NCBI GenBank assembly: GCA_024336345.1
Contig: JANFOG010000011.1
Coordinates: forward strand, 62,001-126,000
Length of the DNA stretch: 64,000 bases
Source of the DNA: Mariannaea sp. PMI_226
Lineage: Eukaryota > Ascomycota > Sordariomycetes > Hypocreales > Nectriaceae
Direction of reading: 5' to 3'
Shown: positions 1-11,566 of the stretch, in pieces
How the letters are laid out: every line of letters starts with the position of its first letter
Numbering within the stretch: the stretch's first letter is position 1
Translations under genes and position numbers: made by a program
The notes under the pieces: generated by a model
What the model was told of the DNA's origin: nothing
The model's input: the letters and a program-made list of their open reading frames with translations, nothing else
The model's database searches: none

Positions 1-851
1 TTGGCAAGCTTGGCGTTTGCTGCGATCCCAGCTGATACAGTGATTCTTGTCTTTTCATGCACCTCTCTTCTCATTTGATCCACCGCCTCGGCAGGTTCCG
101 TCCCGTTATCTTTGCAGTACTCGGTAATGTTGAGGTACGCTTCATCGATACTGGCGCTCTGAAATCGTGGGTCATATGTTGCAAGAATTTCTCTGATCTC
201 TTGGGCCTTGGCGTTATACTTGTCAAAATTGAGTTTGATAAGAATGAGGTTGGGGCACAGCTTCTTAGCCACGAAGCCAGCCATTCCTGATCGACAACCA
301 TATTGTCGCGCAACGTAGTTGCACGTAGTTAGGACACCGCCACCAACAGCAAATGGAACATCTTTCAATTCTGGGCGATCAAGCAGCTCCACGGAGGCAT
401 AAAAGGCGTCGCAATCAACATGAACAATCGTTTGGGTGAGGTCCCTGGATGTCTCAAGCTCTGAGATCAAGCGATCGGCATTGCGCGTTTCGCGAGTAAG
501 GTCCTGCTTTTCTAAGGCGGCTTTCCTTATTTTTATTCTCTCAATCTTTTCGGTTAGGACCTTGTCACGCACTTCCTCGCGGTTGAAAAATTTGGAGCCC
601 TTGGAGGCGTTGTAGATAATTTCAGACACCTTGGGAAGCGCGGGGTAAGTATTGGATCAAGGCAGCATTGACAGGGAAAAGTTTTTTACCTTGCTCTGAT
701 CAACTTTATCTTGGCCAGCCTTGAGAAGAGAGGGACCCAGAAGCGAATATTTGAGCGTCGTGAACTCATTGTCTGCGTTATCTGCGTTGTCTGTGTTATC
801 TGGGGTTTGCGCCGACGCTCCCGGCTGCTGCGAGTCTTCTCTTGATGTCAT
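1..851 (-). CDS. DNA polymerase kappa (DinB, Y-family), 5' part
   Basis: N-terminal 263 residues of a translesion DNA polymerase of the kappa/DinB type, which bypasses damaged template bases in the nucleus. Seen: the start ATG is at 851. Exon 1 (851-690) encodes a disordered leader. A 60-nt intron (689-630, GTAAAA..AAG) follows in phase 0, and exon 2 runs off the window. Residues 55-120 form the helical N-clasp typical of eukaryotic pol kappa (NASKGSKFF). The catalytic palm follows, with HVDCDAFYASVE at about 124 and SIDEAYL at about 214, which supply the metal-binding acidic residues (Asp126, Asp216, Glu217). CNYVARQYGCRSGM between them is the fingers region. The C-terminal little finger and any zinc finger lie outside the window. 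It faces the + strand gene starting at 1511. Family assignment is firm; kappa over eta or iota rests on the N-clasp. Confidence 0.93.
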
Positions 852-1510
852 CTCGACGAAAAGTTTGAATACAAGTAAGTTCCAAGAGAGTTATCTCTCA
901 TGAAACATAGACACATTATTGCAAATGGTTCAAGAGCCACTTTGGGTGACTATCGCGTCTGGACACATGAGAGTATAGACGAGAACGTGACCGGGAGGAT
1001 GGACGCGTTGTAGGCAGGACACGAAGTCACGTGGATAGTATGACTCGAGTTCCACAATTGCACTTGAAGCTCCGCATGTGACAGTGATGGTGTGGGGACA
1101 TCGAGGGGGGGCAGTTCAAATATCGCCAAGGGTCCCTTTGCGGTGATTGGCCATACCATAGCTCACCCCTCTTCAAGAAACGACATATCGATGTCGATTA
1201 AGCGCCGACATCAAGGGCTCCAGCAGAGTCGCAATGCTGCCCCTCGAATCATGTTCTGATCGGCTCGAAGGGTATTGCCGCTCCATTGCTAAGTGGCCCA
1301 TGGGAGCAAGGTACAAAACCCAAACTCCCGCAAAACTGTTTGGCCTGTATCTCATTTTCCCCAGCTCTCCATTTTACGTTTTGTTCGTAAATCTTTTGGT
1401 CGTATGCGTCACAGCGGCCAGTGTCCTCTTGCTATTTCTCCAGTGCCCACTTCTTGGCGTTTTGTTCACTATCCCTGTTGACTGGAATTCTGACTGCCGA
1501 ATCCAACAAT
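852..1510. promoter_or_regulatory. Divergent intergenic region, pol kappa / 411-aa protein
   Basis: 659 bp between two genes transcribed outward, so it must hold both promoters. I see no convincing ORF and no clear TATA or operator. A short TTCC/TTTTC-rich stretch lies near 1350-1440 in front of the + strand gene. Confidence 0.4.
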
Positions 1511-2865
1511 ATGGCGGCGCGGCCTGGAGAGGAGAATGTGGCTACACTGTGAGTTCTGAGGCTTTGCAACTAAAAACAGGACTTTCGGTGTTAACCCACG
1601 GTCACTAGCTTTGGGGATATTCATTACTACTACGGGCCTCCAGATGTGAAGCCTCGCCATCACCGGTTTGACGAGGGTTCATATGTCTATCTGTTTGAGA
1701 ATGCCAACGAGCGCCGCTGTCGCATTGAAGTCGCCAACCGCCCTGGCACCGACGACCAGGATGCCTTTGAAGGCTGTAAGATCTACCGCGATAGACTTAA
1801 GGAACGAGCGCACGCTGACCTTGGTGCGACGCAGTTTTGGACCAAACCCATTTGCGATACTCCTACAAAAACACATGCAAGGTGTCGCTCACCGTTGCAA
1901 ACAATGTAGATCAGAGCGAATGGCACCTGCCAACCTACGACCCGCGAAATGAAAATATATACCACTATAAGCTCTACTCTCTAGATATATACTTCTGGAC
2001 ACAGCAAGATGCCCTCAAATTTGTCAACGGTGTGAGGATGGTTATTCAACCCTCCCAGGTGGAGATTCTCGATGAACCCGGCCCTCCTCCTCAGCCAGCA
2101 CCAATGAGCTCTGTTGTCCAGCAGCTGGAGCACGTCGCCATTTCTGATCCTCAATATGGAGCAGTCAACCCTGCTCCCAAGGCCCCTGCTCCAGCAAGTG
2201 GGAGCCCACAACACGGTCACACTGCAACACAAGCTACATTTGCACCCATGGCGTATAATCCGGCTGCTCCAGCTGCTCCCGAGACAGTTCAATATCGAGA
2301 GAAAACTCCTCCTCCAGACGAGGATCCCCTAAATCCTCTCGCGGTAGCCGTCGCACATGATTACAACAAGCAGCCATTTACACCTGGAATGCCACCACCA
2401 TCGCAGTTTCCGCCTGGTGGACTGACCAGTCCAGGGTTACCAGCACCACAATTTGGTGCCCCGCAACCTGGTCTGCAGCGAACGCAGACAATGCCAACTT
2501 ACACTAATCACGGCAATACATATGGCGTACCGTTCCCTGGTCCGCCAGCATCGCAACCGGCACCTCAGCAGTCGATCGTGCAACCTCCGGGGCAGCCAAC
2601 ACCACCGGGAGCCAACCCGGGCGTCCCGCCTCCGCCCCCTGGTTACTCGTACACCCCGCAACCAGCTCAGGCCAATAATCCAGGTGTCGTCGATTACAGC
2701 ATCCATCAGCAGGTATACCGACCTTCAGCAGCTGAAGGGGGCAGTTTTGACAAAAGCAACTACCAACCCAAGGCTGAAGTGAGGGGTAGGCTTGAGGAAA
2801 ATGCCGGGCGGCTTGAGCGGGGTGTCACAGGAATGCTGAAGAAGTTTGAGAAGAAGTTTGGTTGA
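1511..2865 (+). CDS. Conserved fungal protein with proline-rich C-terminal tail, function unknown
   Basis: I do not recognise a named family. Three exons (1511-1548, 1609-1775, 1835-2865) join in phase to give 411 residues; both introns (60 and 59 nt) have GT..AG ends and the second has a GCTGAC branch site. Residues 12-150 look like one folded domain, starting FGDIHYYYGPP and including HHRFDEGSYVYLFE, RIEVANRPGTDDQDAF and YDPRNENIYHYKLYSLDIYFW. The middle (about 160-360) is Pro/Gln/Ala-rich and probably disordered, with several PPP and PGPP runs that could bind SH3, WW or profilin partners. The last 30 residues are strongly charged and likely helical (KAEVRGRLEENAGRLERG, then MLKKFEKKFG). 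No signal peptide or membrane segment is seen. The start is the first ATG in frame; a TTG-initiated reading from 1837 would cut the domain in half. Confidence 0.85.
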
Positions 2866-5800
2866 TCAGGTCGAGGCAATAGGGAATATGGTTTGTGGCT
2901 GCTGGGTGATGTTCGGTTGCATCTACTGGAGTTCTTGTCTGGTTTGCTTGGGTGGGTACATTCTAATGCTGCTCTTTTGCATCACAACCCAGGTCATTGG
3001 TTAATAAAGTTTCTATCAAAGTGTTCTGGATCAGTGGATCAACGCTGTGATGAATATGTAGCATCATCAAAAAGTCGGTTCATTGTAGAGCTCGAGACTG
3101 TACCGCAGTTCAAGTGCCTGAAGCTCCTTTGTGGAAGCATAAATCAATAGAAGCCTCATTATATAAGGTATTCACTGGTGTCACAAAGTGAGGTGGCATC
3201 TGAATTTTACTAGAGATATAACATAGGAGAAAACTCCCTTCCTTTCTTTCTCCCAAAAGAAATGACATTCGAAACTTAGGGAGCTTGTAGCTACTTGGGT
3301 AAACAAGCAACGGGTCAGTTTTGCTGCTCCTTTTCGTGCATATTCAGTGGCACCGGTCTGGGTTGGGGGAGGGGATGGGTAAGGTACTGTATAGTAAGAG
3401 TGGATGCGCCAACCAAATCGCAAATAGGAGCTGCTGCTCACTTCGTGGAGCTGAAAACAGCATTAAACAAAGGACCGTTTGCTTTTTTGTTTATCATCAT
3501 TATCATTTTAGAAAAAACTCCATACCACCTCTGCAGCTCCTGTGCTTGACTGGCTAAGTAGATTTGTTGAGGACCTAATCTATTATAGTACACGGCCTTG
3601 CATCGCAGCACAGAAGCGGAGAATCAGGCGGCGATGTTTTCACATGCTGTTGCATATATTAGCTAGCGTTGTAAACAATTTGTACAAGGAGGAGGGGTCC
3701 TTGGCACTATTCCAGCTCCGAAATCGTTGGGCCTGTTCAGCGAAGGAGTTGAATAGCTGAATATGTGTCAAGTAGCTCATAAGCCATGCTGCTAAGCTGT
3801 GAGGCTGCGGCATTGACAAGGCAAACCTCCGCTCGTTGGCGGAAAGACATCGGCCATCTTTGTTCTACCGAAACTCATGCGACTGCCACGGTCCACAAGG
3901 GAAACCCGAGCAACGGATAGCTGCAGCAAAAATGGAAGATGGGAACCAGAGTACCAACTCTCGAGTCTTTCCGTGCTATGGAACTTTGAAGTTTAAGAAA
4001 ACTACACCACCGTTCGCTAGTTACGGTTGAACCTTTTTTGAGTATGCCTAACTTTAAGCAAGACTTGAACGGCGATGCAGATATATGCCCCACTTGAAGT
4101 TGCACCGTGTGAGACGTATTCTTCCTTGTGAATAATCCCTCCAGCCTCATGAGGATCAAAGCTTAGACTATCAGCAATAGGTTATTTATCATGCAAGTGG
4201 GTATTCCCTTATTGGAGTGTAAGAGAGCATTTGATAGTGTGTGCTTGTGATGCCAGGATCTGGACGAAGCCGATATGCTGAGCACGAACAAGCTCTGCAG
4301 AACACAACTTACCTATTGCCATGTTACAAATCGACGTGTGTGCACGACAATGGGGGGGGAATTGGGTTGCCTAGCATTAGTCTTTGGAGGAACCACGTTA
4401 GAATGGCCAAAAGTCAACGAGAATTTCCAGAATGACTGGCCACTAGCACAGCGACCGGCGGCGGCGCTTATTCGGGCCTCCAAGCCACACACTCTATTGT
4501 CCCATCGGATGAGCACTAATCAAAGCTATACGAAGTTACCTAGTTTGGTACAGATACGATGCACGTACTGACCAAAGATGACGTCTACAGCACGGCGCAT
4601 TGGAAGACAGTGCAGATGACTGGGAAACCTATTGTCTGGGTTTTCGTGGCCTATGAAGATAACATACTGAGGCCAACACGCTAAGTGCCCGGGTAGTTGA
4701 GATTTGATTTTAGATCATCCATGGATATGGACCTTGAAGAGCATTGCGTAACCGAGGGAAGCCAATCCTTCCGGAGTACAGATACGGAGTACGTAGCGGG
4801 GTACAGACAATGTCACCTGTGCTCACTCCCCTGCAAGGCGTTTTTCACAATTCGTCTCTCTTTCCGTCCGGAACGCGACTTGCGACGATTGGGAATGTTG
4901 CATAATGTTGACACAGCCTCATTGATGACGGACTTTGGACTTCATTTACCAGCCACAAGCACATGCAACATGTAACCAAGCGACGAATATGCACAGACGG
5001 GAATGGGCAAGCACCCTAAGGGCATTGTCCTCAATAGTTGGAACTGGCATTCACTCATACTACTATCATGCTCAATCTTCGTTTTTCATTTAGATTTCCA
5101 GAACCACTGTCCCGTTCATAGTTGTATGACGTCTCATCTCAGCTCATCTCATCTTGTCATCCCACCATCTACCTGAAGTTCCCCCACCACCGCCACCACC
5201 GCCACCTCTTTGTTACCCTCTTGTGCTTTTTCTCCCCCTTCCGCTTCTCCCAACTCTACCACAAGATTTCCCTTACATTGCAAAATAACCCAACTCTTAC
5301 TGCTTTTTCCTTTTTTTGGGGGTGAGAAGCGTAATGTATCGAACTCCATACAGCCCACTCAAAGAATCCGAAAATACCGGCCGCCGCTAAGCCCTAAATT
5401 AACGACAAAACCAGAGACCACTCTGTCACGAACTCGCAAGCCTACCTAACCCTCCTGACTGGTACTTGAAAAAGCTCAGGGACACCAGGGCCCCCCCAAG
5501 GACACCTGCTTGATGTCACCCATTGACGATCTCACTGCTGCGGAGCATCGGTAGAGCCGGCCTCTACTACTCAACCACTGACGACACTGGTGACGGTTTA
5601 TCCGGCCCACTAGAATCGCCCACCCAACGAGCAACGGTTCTCACGACAGCTGCTTCTTTTCTCAGATTGCATCCTACTACTCGCGTTACAGCTTGTAGTA
5701 TTCGCTCTTCTTGCCTTTCCAAGTGTCTAATCTGTCGTCGTTCATCTTACTTCTCAATCTTGAACCGTGGACAAGCCAATCATCATTTCCCTGGCCTCTT

Positions 5801-6150
5801 TAGCTCCAACCCCGGAAGCGAACGAAACCTGGGAAGAGAGCGGGCCCAGACCCAAGCAACGCTAAGCCTGCTCAGCCAACCATCCTCACGGCCAGCACGG
5901 CGGCTGTGCCTGGAAGAAGGACCCTCGTCCGACGTACCTAGCTGAACAAAAGGCAGGGAAAACATACACAAACACTTGTGGAAGCCACCCCATGCTGACT
6001 GTGCTCGTCTTCTTTCCTACCTGAACCTTCAATTTTCCTTTATCACTCCCCTCTTTTCTTTACCATCTGCGCCCGTGTTTGCAGCGTCGTTTGCCTAGCC
6101 AGGCCAACACCGATCAACTCTCGCAATAAGCTGCGGTGTGTTTACCGGCG
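2866..6150. other. Gene-poor intergenic region and leader of the PPxY protein gene
   Basis: About 3.3 kb without a credible gene; the open frames are short and lack family features. From about 5100 the sequence becomes C/T-rich with a CCACCGCCACCACCGCCACC-type triplet run at 5183-5206. That is common in fungal promoters and leaders, so 5100-6190 probably holds the promoter and a long 5' leader of the gene at 6191. A 13-codon uORF begins near 5514. Confidence 0.4.
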
Positions 6151-6200
6151 ATGCAGCTTACCCGCTTTGAATGTCGCGATTGAACCAAAAATGTACCTGA
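6151..6200 (+). promoter_or_regulatory. Two uORFs immediately before the start of the PPxY membrane protein gene
   Basis: uORF 1 starts at ATG 6151 (purine at -3), encodes 10 residues and stops at 6181-6183, 7 nt before the main ATG at 6191. uORF 2 starts at ATG 6171 (T at -3, weak context), encodes 9 residues and stops at 6198-6200, overlapping the main start in another frame. The main ATG has A at -3. If the transcript includes this stretch, main-frame translation needs leaky scanning or reinitiation. Confidence 0.6.
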
Positions 6201-7664
6201 ACTTTGCCGAGTCTCGTAGCTGGGCAACCCACCAGCCTCGAGAGACAACAAAGACCGATGACGGCAAAGACAACGGTGGCATTTCTACATCAGCTGTGGT
6301 TTTCATTGTAAGTTAATATACCGGCCCATCACAACATCATCAGAGTTATAAGCTCTAGGGATACCTGACCGCTTTTATTACACCAGGTTGTTGCTAGCGT
6401 TGCCGTTCTACTTATCAGTGCTGTAATCTGGACCTGCTACTCCCGACGATCCAAACAACCGATATCGGCAGGACAAACCGATCAGAAGAAGAAGACTTTC
6501 TTCGGTCGAATTACTAGCCACCTTCGCAGCGGCAGTTATGAGCAGGCAGCCGCTGAAGATAGTGAACAGCCTCATCAGCTCTCCACGACACAACGTAGCC
6601 AGCGGAGCAGAAATGTCGAGCAGACAACGAACCGAGACAGCGCGGCCACAACAACGGTCGATCGCAACACATCAGTACGATCCGTCATGACCCTACCCGC
6701 ATACCGCCAGAGTGCGGCGACCAATGAACGCGTTTTGGGAAGAGAAGGAGAGCGTGATGGAATTGATGTTATCGTGGATCTGCCAACGCAAGAAGAGGAA
6801 GAAGAGCTGCGAGATCAGGAGATGGCAGCATTATACGACATTCGAACAACAAGACGGCAATTACTGGCCGAACGAGAAGAGAGGCGGGAGCAACGACGCG
6901 AGGCACGGAGGCGAGGCGATAGAGCCGCTCTCGAGGACCTGCGTAACCGAACCCGAGCTGCCAACGAAGATACCTCTCTGAGAGATCTCCGCCAGCAGGT
7001 TGAGCGTATTAAGGAAACGCGTAACCGATCTGTTTCGAGTGTATCATATGCGGATGTGGGGCTTGCCCGTCATGATGGGACAAGGATCCGAGCCAACAGT
7101 ACAGAAAGCGAACGAGTTGGCTTGCTCTCTGATGCCGGCAGTATCAGTCGGGGTCACCAACGGGAACGTAGCGCAAGCTCTGCTGCAAGTGCTGAGAGCG
7201 ATGTTGTGAGTTTGACAGCGACTCGTACCCGGGGCTCCTCACAATCAGGAGGTCTTTGGGTGACAAATGGACATGAGAGGCAAGGGTCGGATCCTAATCT
7301 CGTTGAAACCGACTTGGGCGACACAGCCATGCCGCCGCCAGAGTATGAAGATGTTTCATTATGGGAAGAGAGTAGATCGACGACGCCTAGACATGAACCA
7401 CCGCCAGACTATCCTGGTCCATACCGTTCAGCTTCTCAAAGAACACACCGCAGCCTCTTATCAGTCGGGCAGCATGAGTCGGGCAGCAATCAAGCAGAAG
7501 AGGAGGAGGAACGTGACGGCCAGACTACACCTCGACCACCAGGCCGTGGAGTTGACGGTATTCCACACCTCCCCAGCTTAAGAATTACGCCGCTTCCCGA
7601 GATCATTATCGAGCCATCCAGCGCACATCCCCGGGATGATGAACGCCATGAAAGCCATTCGTAA
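6191..7664 (+). CDS. Single-pass membrane protein with PPxY motifs (possible Rsp5/NEDD4 ligase adaptor)
   Basis: 464 residues from two exons (6191-6307, 6387-7664), with a 79-nt intron (CTGACC branch, CACCAG end) in phase 0. Seen: a short N-terminal segment, one hydrophobic helix at about 33-55 spanning the exon junction, a basic stop-transfer (CYSRRSK), and a long polar tail. The tail has an acidic patch with EEEEE near 170, a very basic coiled stretch (EREERREQRREARRRGD), Ser/Arg-rich segments, and two PY motifs: PPEY near 355 and PPDY near 377. Such motifs bind WW domains of Rsp5/NEDD4-family ubiquitin ligases. A TM helix plus PY motifs is the layout of yeast adaptors such as Bsd2, Ssh4/Ear1, Tre1/2 and Rcr1/2. 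I infer an adaptor role from layout only. Two uORFs precede the start. Confidence 0.85.
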
Positions 7665-8630
7665 CAAGTTGCCTTTTTGATCTCGATGGTTTTTATTTTT
7701 GAGAAAGGGTTGGGGAGGGGAATTTTTTTTTTTTTTTTGAAACCAAAATTTGGTCTGCACATGTCTCAATTGTTCAACGAAAGCATGGAGTTCGGACTTA
7801 GGTAATAATGATGATAACGCATGGAGGTGTCTTTTCTCGAGAAATGAGCTGGATATTGACCGGAGCTAGAAACTTGTACATTTACGTATGGATTTATATG
7901 TTGCAACGACGCATGAGGTGGTGATGGGAAACATGTCGTATCATAGAGTGTTGCATTCTGCATACATATTGGGCAACAACGGTTACAGGGTTCGGTCCGT
8001 AGGCCAATCAAGCATAACTGTGCATCAGTCTAGTTACGCATCGATGTATCCGAAGCCTCTTTGTGGTTACTTATGTTCGTAGATCTTTGATGGGGTAGCT
8101 CGAGGTAAACCACGGGCAGCTCATAAATAAATAATCAGGCAACAAGATGAGCGTTATGGTCCACATGCAATCCAATAACAGTACGTTTCCAGTCAACATG
8201 CTTTACCTCCGGGACTAGCTTTTGACGCTGTATCAATTGACTTCGGAAAACAGTTCACGCTTTGGTAGATTCAACACGCAATTGATGAAGTCAATCTAAA
8301 CGGACCAACAATTGGCAGTGATGTATGGATGCCATAAACGTATCCTCATTGCACTGGAACAGGTAATGGACAGACGCTAACGTGCCAGAGAGTAAGCTCC
8401 TCCTTAGTAGACAGCTGTGCAGTAATAAGATAATTCTTCCGAAGAGTCGGTAGATGTTAGCGGCGGGGAGACTTTTACTTGATTACTCGACAATGACAAA
8501 CAGAAAAATCAGAAAAGGTAGGGGAGTGGTTGGGACAAAACCCCCCGAAGCACCTTAAAATAGTAATAATAACAATAATAATGAGAAAGGAAAAAAATCC
8601 CGTGAAAAAGAGAGAAGAAATCTTTCATTT
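7665..8630. other. Intergenic region between PPxY protein gene and tRNA-Gly
   Basis: About 970 bp. An A/T-rich 3' UTR region follows the stop, with a 17-T run at 7722-7738. No ORF has gene-like features. The end next to the tRNA contains T runs on the minus strand that can serve as the RNA polymerase III terminator. Confidence 0.4.
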
Positions 8631-8708
8631 GCGTCGTACGGAACTCGAATCCGTGCCTCAACTTCTCTCAATGGAAGAGTTGAATCCTTACCCCTAGACC
8701 AACAACGC
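8631..8708 (-). tRNA. tRNA-Gly(TCC), apparently with a 7-nt intron
   Basis: Read on the minus strand from 8708, a complete cloverleaf forms. The acceptor GCGTTGT pairs with ACGACGC. The D arm is GTCT/GGAT with loop AGGGGTAA. The anticodon stem is CAACT/AGTTG, and the T arm is ACGGA-TTCGAGT-TCCGT. Between the two anticodon-stem strands lie 14 nt, read as loop C-T-TCC-A plus a 7-nt insert (TTGAGAG) and a final A, i.e. anticodon TCC with an intron at the canonical 37/38 site. The tRNA is 71 nt after removal. T-rich stretches follow downstream. Isotype depends on the intron position; I prefer Gly because the anticodon stem then pairs perfectly. Confidence 0.8.
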
Positions 8709-11566
8709 GTTTGCCCACATAAGAGATGAAGTGGTTGTCGCTTTAGCTATATCCGTTGTTTATCAAAAGCAAAGCGTGACTGTTGAGTCCAGCAACAGCC
8801 AGGGGGTTTGAGAGCACCAATTCAGTGTCCACCAAATCCTGAGGATAGGTAGATCACTTTACAATAACCTTAACATGAATAAAGGTTTGTGTCACGGTAA
8901 AGCTCAGTACTGTATTTTTCTTATTTATTTATTTTTGGGGGGAGCGTGAAGGCAGGGAGTTCTTAATAGTTAGGCTATTCTTTTCTTATTTACACCAACA
9001 AGGAGTTACACGCCAGGGTGGAATATAGGACTGATTGAAGGTAGAAAGGGCGGCGCGGAGGTAGTTATTGGGCAAATTTTAAGACTCCAACTCATCAAGA
9101 GGTCAGAGAAGGTCTGAAGTGGCAGTGTATGGTTATGGTACATAGTAATTTACATGAAAGCCTTCCATTTGGTTTTTTTTTGAGGCGCCACAAAACTGCG
9201 CATGTGAGCGAGAATATTCCATCAGAGCAACTATTTGCGGCTGCCTCCACTATTGCTGACGCTATGTTACAAAGCTTCTGGCGACTATTCCCTCTTAGGT
9301 ACGTACTTATCTGCTATATTGCGAGATCCCTAGGAAGATGATCCTTGAAATTTTGTCGGGGGTTTAAAAATGGAAACCTGCTCAGGGAAAGAAAAAAGAC
9401 TCCAAGAATGCACTTGAATGGGTTGAATATAAGAGTAACTTAGGTTCAATACAGCACATATCACCATAAGTTCACATATAATTTTATACAACAAAGAGGC
9501 ACATTATTAGTTTCTAGTTCACACGTTTCTTAAGAGGAGAATTAAAAGTTGCGAAACTTGTAGTTTAGGGTAGCAATCTACAAATGGAATCAGAGGTTTG
9601 GCCGCAGAGTGAGTGAGTGAGTGAGTGACTGGTGTACTCTGATATTTTTCGAATGCGGATGCAGCAGTGAAGTAGATTGCTGCGATAGATACAGCACAGC
9701 ATATATGAAATATACGAGCAACCACCCTGCTGCACACCCGCTTTAGATTTTCTCGCAGGATACTGGAAATAGACTACGGTACACGCAGCATACGGTGGAC
9801 ACGCATGGTGATAAAGTTGGAGTGCGTACGTCCCTTCTACACCCTGAAATCCCCCTTATTGGAGGAAACTAGTTCACTCCAATTACACTCATCAAGGGCA
9901 GACAGACAGACCGGTTGGTGATGGAAGAAATAAGCATGTAAAAGACACATAACGCGATGATGATGGGATGCTTGATAATGCAAAATAGACGCACAGACCA
10001 GGCAACAGTTGATCCGAAAAATGTTGCCGGGACCTGTGCCTGGATTATGCAAGCGTTAGCTAAGCCTCGAGGAGGTAGCCGCGCGCGAACTTGACAGTCG
10101 AGAGGCAAAACGTAGCGGACCGAAGTTCAATCTGACTGGGGAGGGGGGGGGGGATGGGGGTTGCTCTCAAAGTGGCAGGCCTTTCGTAACGAGGTGCTGA
10201 GGTCAATGGTTAGCAACCGGAGGTGGCGCGAGTCGCTAGACCCCGCTTCGGCGGAGACGGTGGCGGGCGGGACGGGTGAGAACACAATCGGGTTTCTCAG
10301 CTTGACTCAGCCTGACCTCAAAATAAGAAGCTATATTACTAGGCGAGTACTAAGCTAATACCCACACACGTATCCAATGGAAGAATGGAAACTGAGCCCC
10401 AAGCTTGGCAATACTGTAAGGCTAGGGGCCTTTTTTGAGGACTTCAGTCCATGTTGGCGGGCGTAAGGTTGCCGAAGGAGCGGCGACGCGGAACAACTGA
10501 CACGGCGGACCAGCTGCCATCGAAACAGAAGACGACCACTGTCCAACAAAGTATCTCCTCATATCACAATGAGAGCCACTGGTTATCTCTATGCACATGG
10601 AAAACATAGGAGACAGGGCTATCTACTCTGTGCAGGACCGCTTACAAACGTAGTAGGTAGCATGCAAGGGTCCAACTGCAGACAGTCAAAGACATAATTA
10701 ACTACAGTACGCAACCTACATAATACAATATTGACTCCCTCTTGTACCTACCAACTAAGTACTAGCATTATCGGCGTGCGCGGGACGGCAGCGTTAAGAT
10801 TTTTGATTGGCTCGTTTCTCCATAGACTTTCAACATCCGCGGGCATTTTCAGAACGAAAATGCTATCAAGGGTCCAAAAAACGTGCTTAGCAATCAGCAA
10901 TTGACACACTCCCCCGGGCAAGTTCCCCTGGATTTAGCATTCCTCTAGTCAGTACACGGCCTAGAAACCAAGGGTTGCAAGCATCCAATCGTTCTGTGAG
11001 TACCCATGGAGAATGAACTAGATTGGGCCATAGGGTGACTTTGTACAAGACTTGCACTTTGACCTCAAATCGAAGTACTATGTATTTCTATGAAGAGTCC
11101 AATCGACATGGCACAGGAGCTACTAGAGAAGAAATAATTCATGTTGTAAGGAACATCGATAGAGCATGTAGTAAATTAAACAAGAGGCGAAAAAAAATAA
11201 AATCAAAAAACCTCCCTCGCTGGCGCAGGGTTTGACAGAGGGAGGCTAATAGCGTCATGGCGGTGGGCGGCGCCATGGAAGCCATACATCCCCCCATTCC
11301 GCTGCGGCTCCCACAACGATACCATAGCTCACAAAGGACCCATCTAACCATCGGCAACTCAGTCATGGAGAGCGGGGAGGGGGGTACAGAAGCAAAAACA
11401 AGTGTTTGTTTGGATCTCGAGCTGTAACGACTCAGTACGTACAGTCCTTCGAGGTATAAGACGGCAGCTCCTCGTCCTCTTGAATGATTTCCTTCTCCTC
11501 ATAACATCCTACTCTTTAATCAACAATTCCTTGATACCCATCAAACATCCACAAACCATCTTCAAA
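8709..11566. other. Intergenic region upstream of the flavodoxin-fold gene
   Basis: About 2.9 kb with no supportable gene. It holds a GAGT tandem repeat (9607-9628), a G-rich tract at 10139-10158, and AT-rich stretches around 8870-9520. From about 11440 the DNA becomes a C/T-rich leader (TCCTCGTCCTC, ATCCACAAACCATC) ending in CTTCAAAATGG at the start of the next gene. Confidence 0.4.

Noticed and set aside
5523..5945. 140-codon plus-strand ORF before the PPxY protein gene
   Set aside because: It has no ATG start (TTG), low-complexity content and lies in a pyrimidine-rich leader.
8631..8708. tRNA-Trp(CCA) reading of the minus-strand tRNA
   Set aside because: Needs an anticodon stem with two mismatches; the Gly reading with a short intron pairs perfectly.
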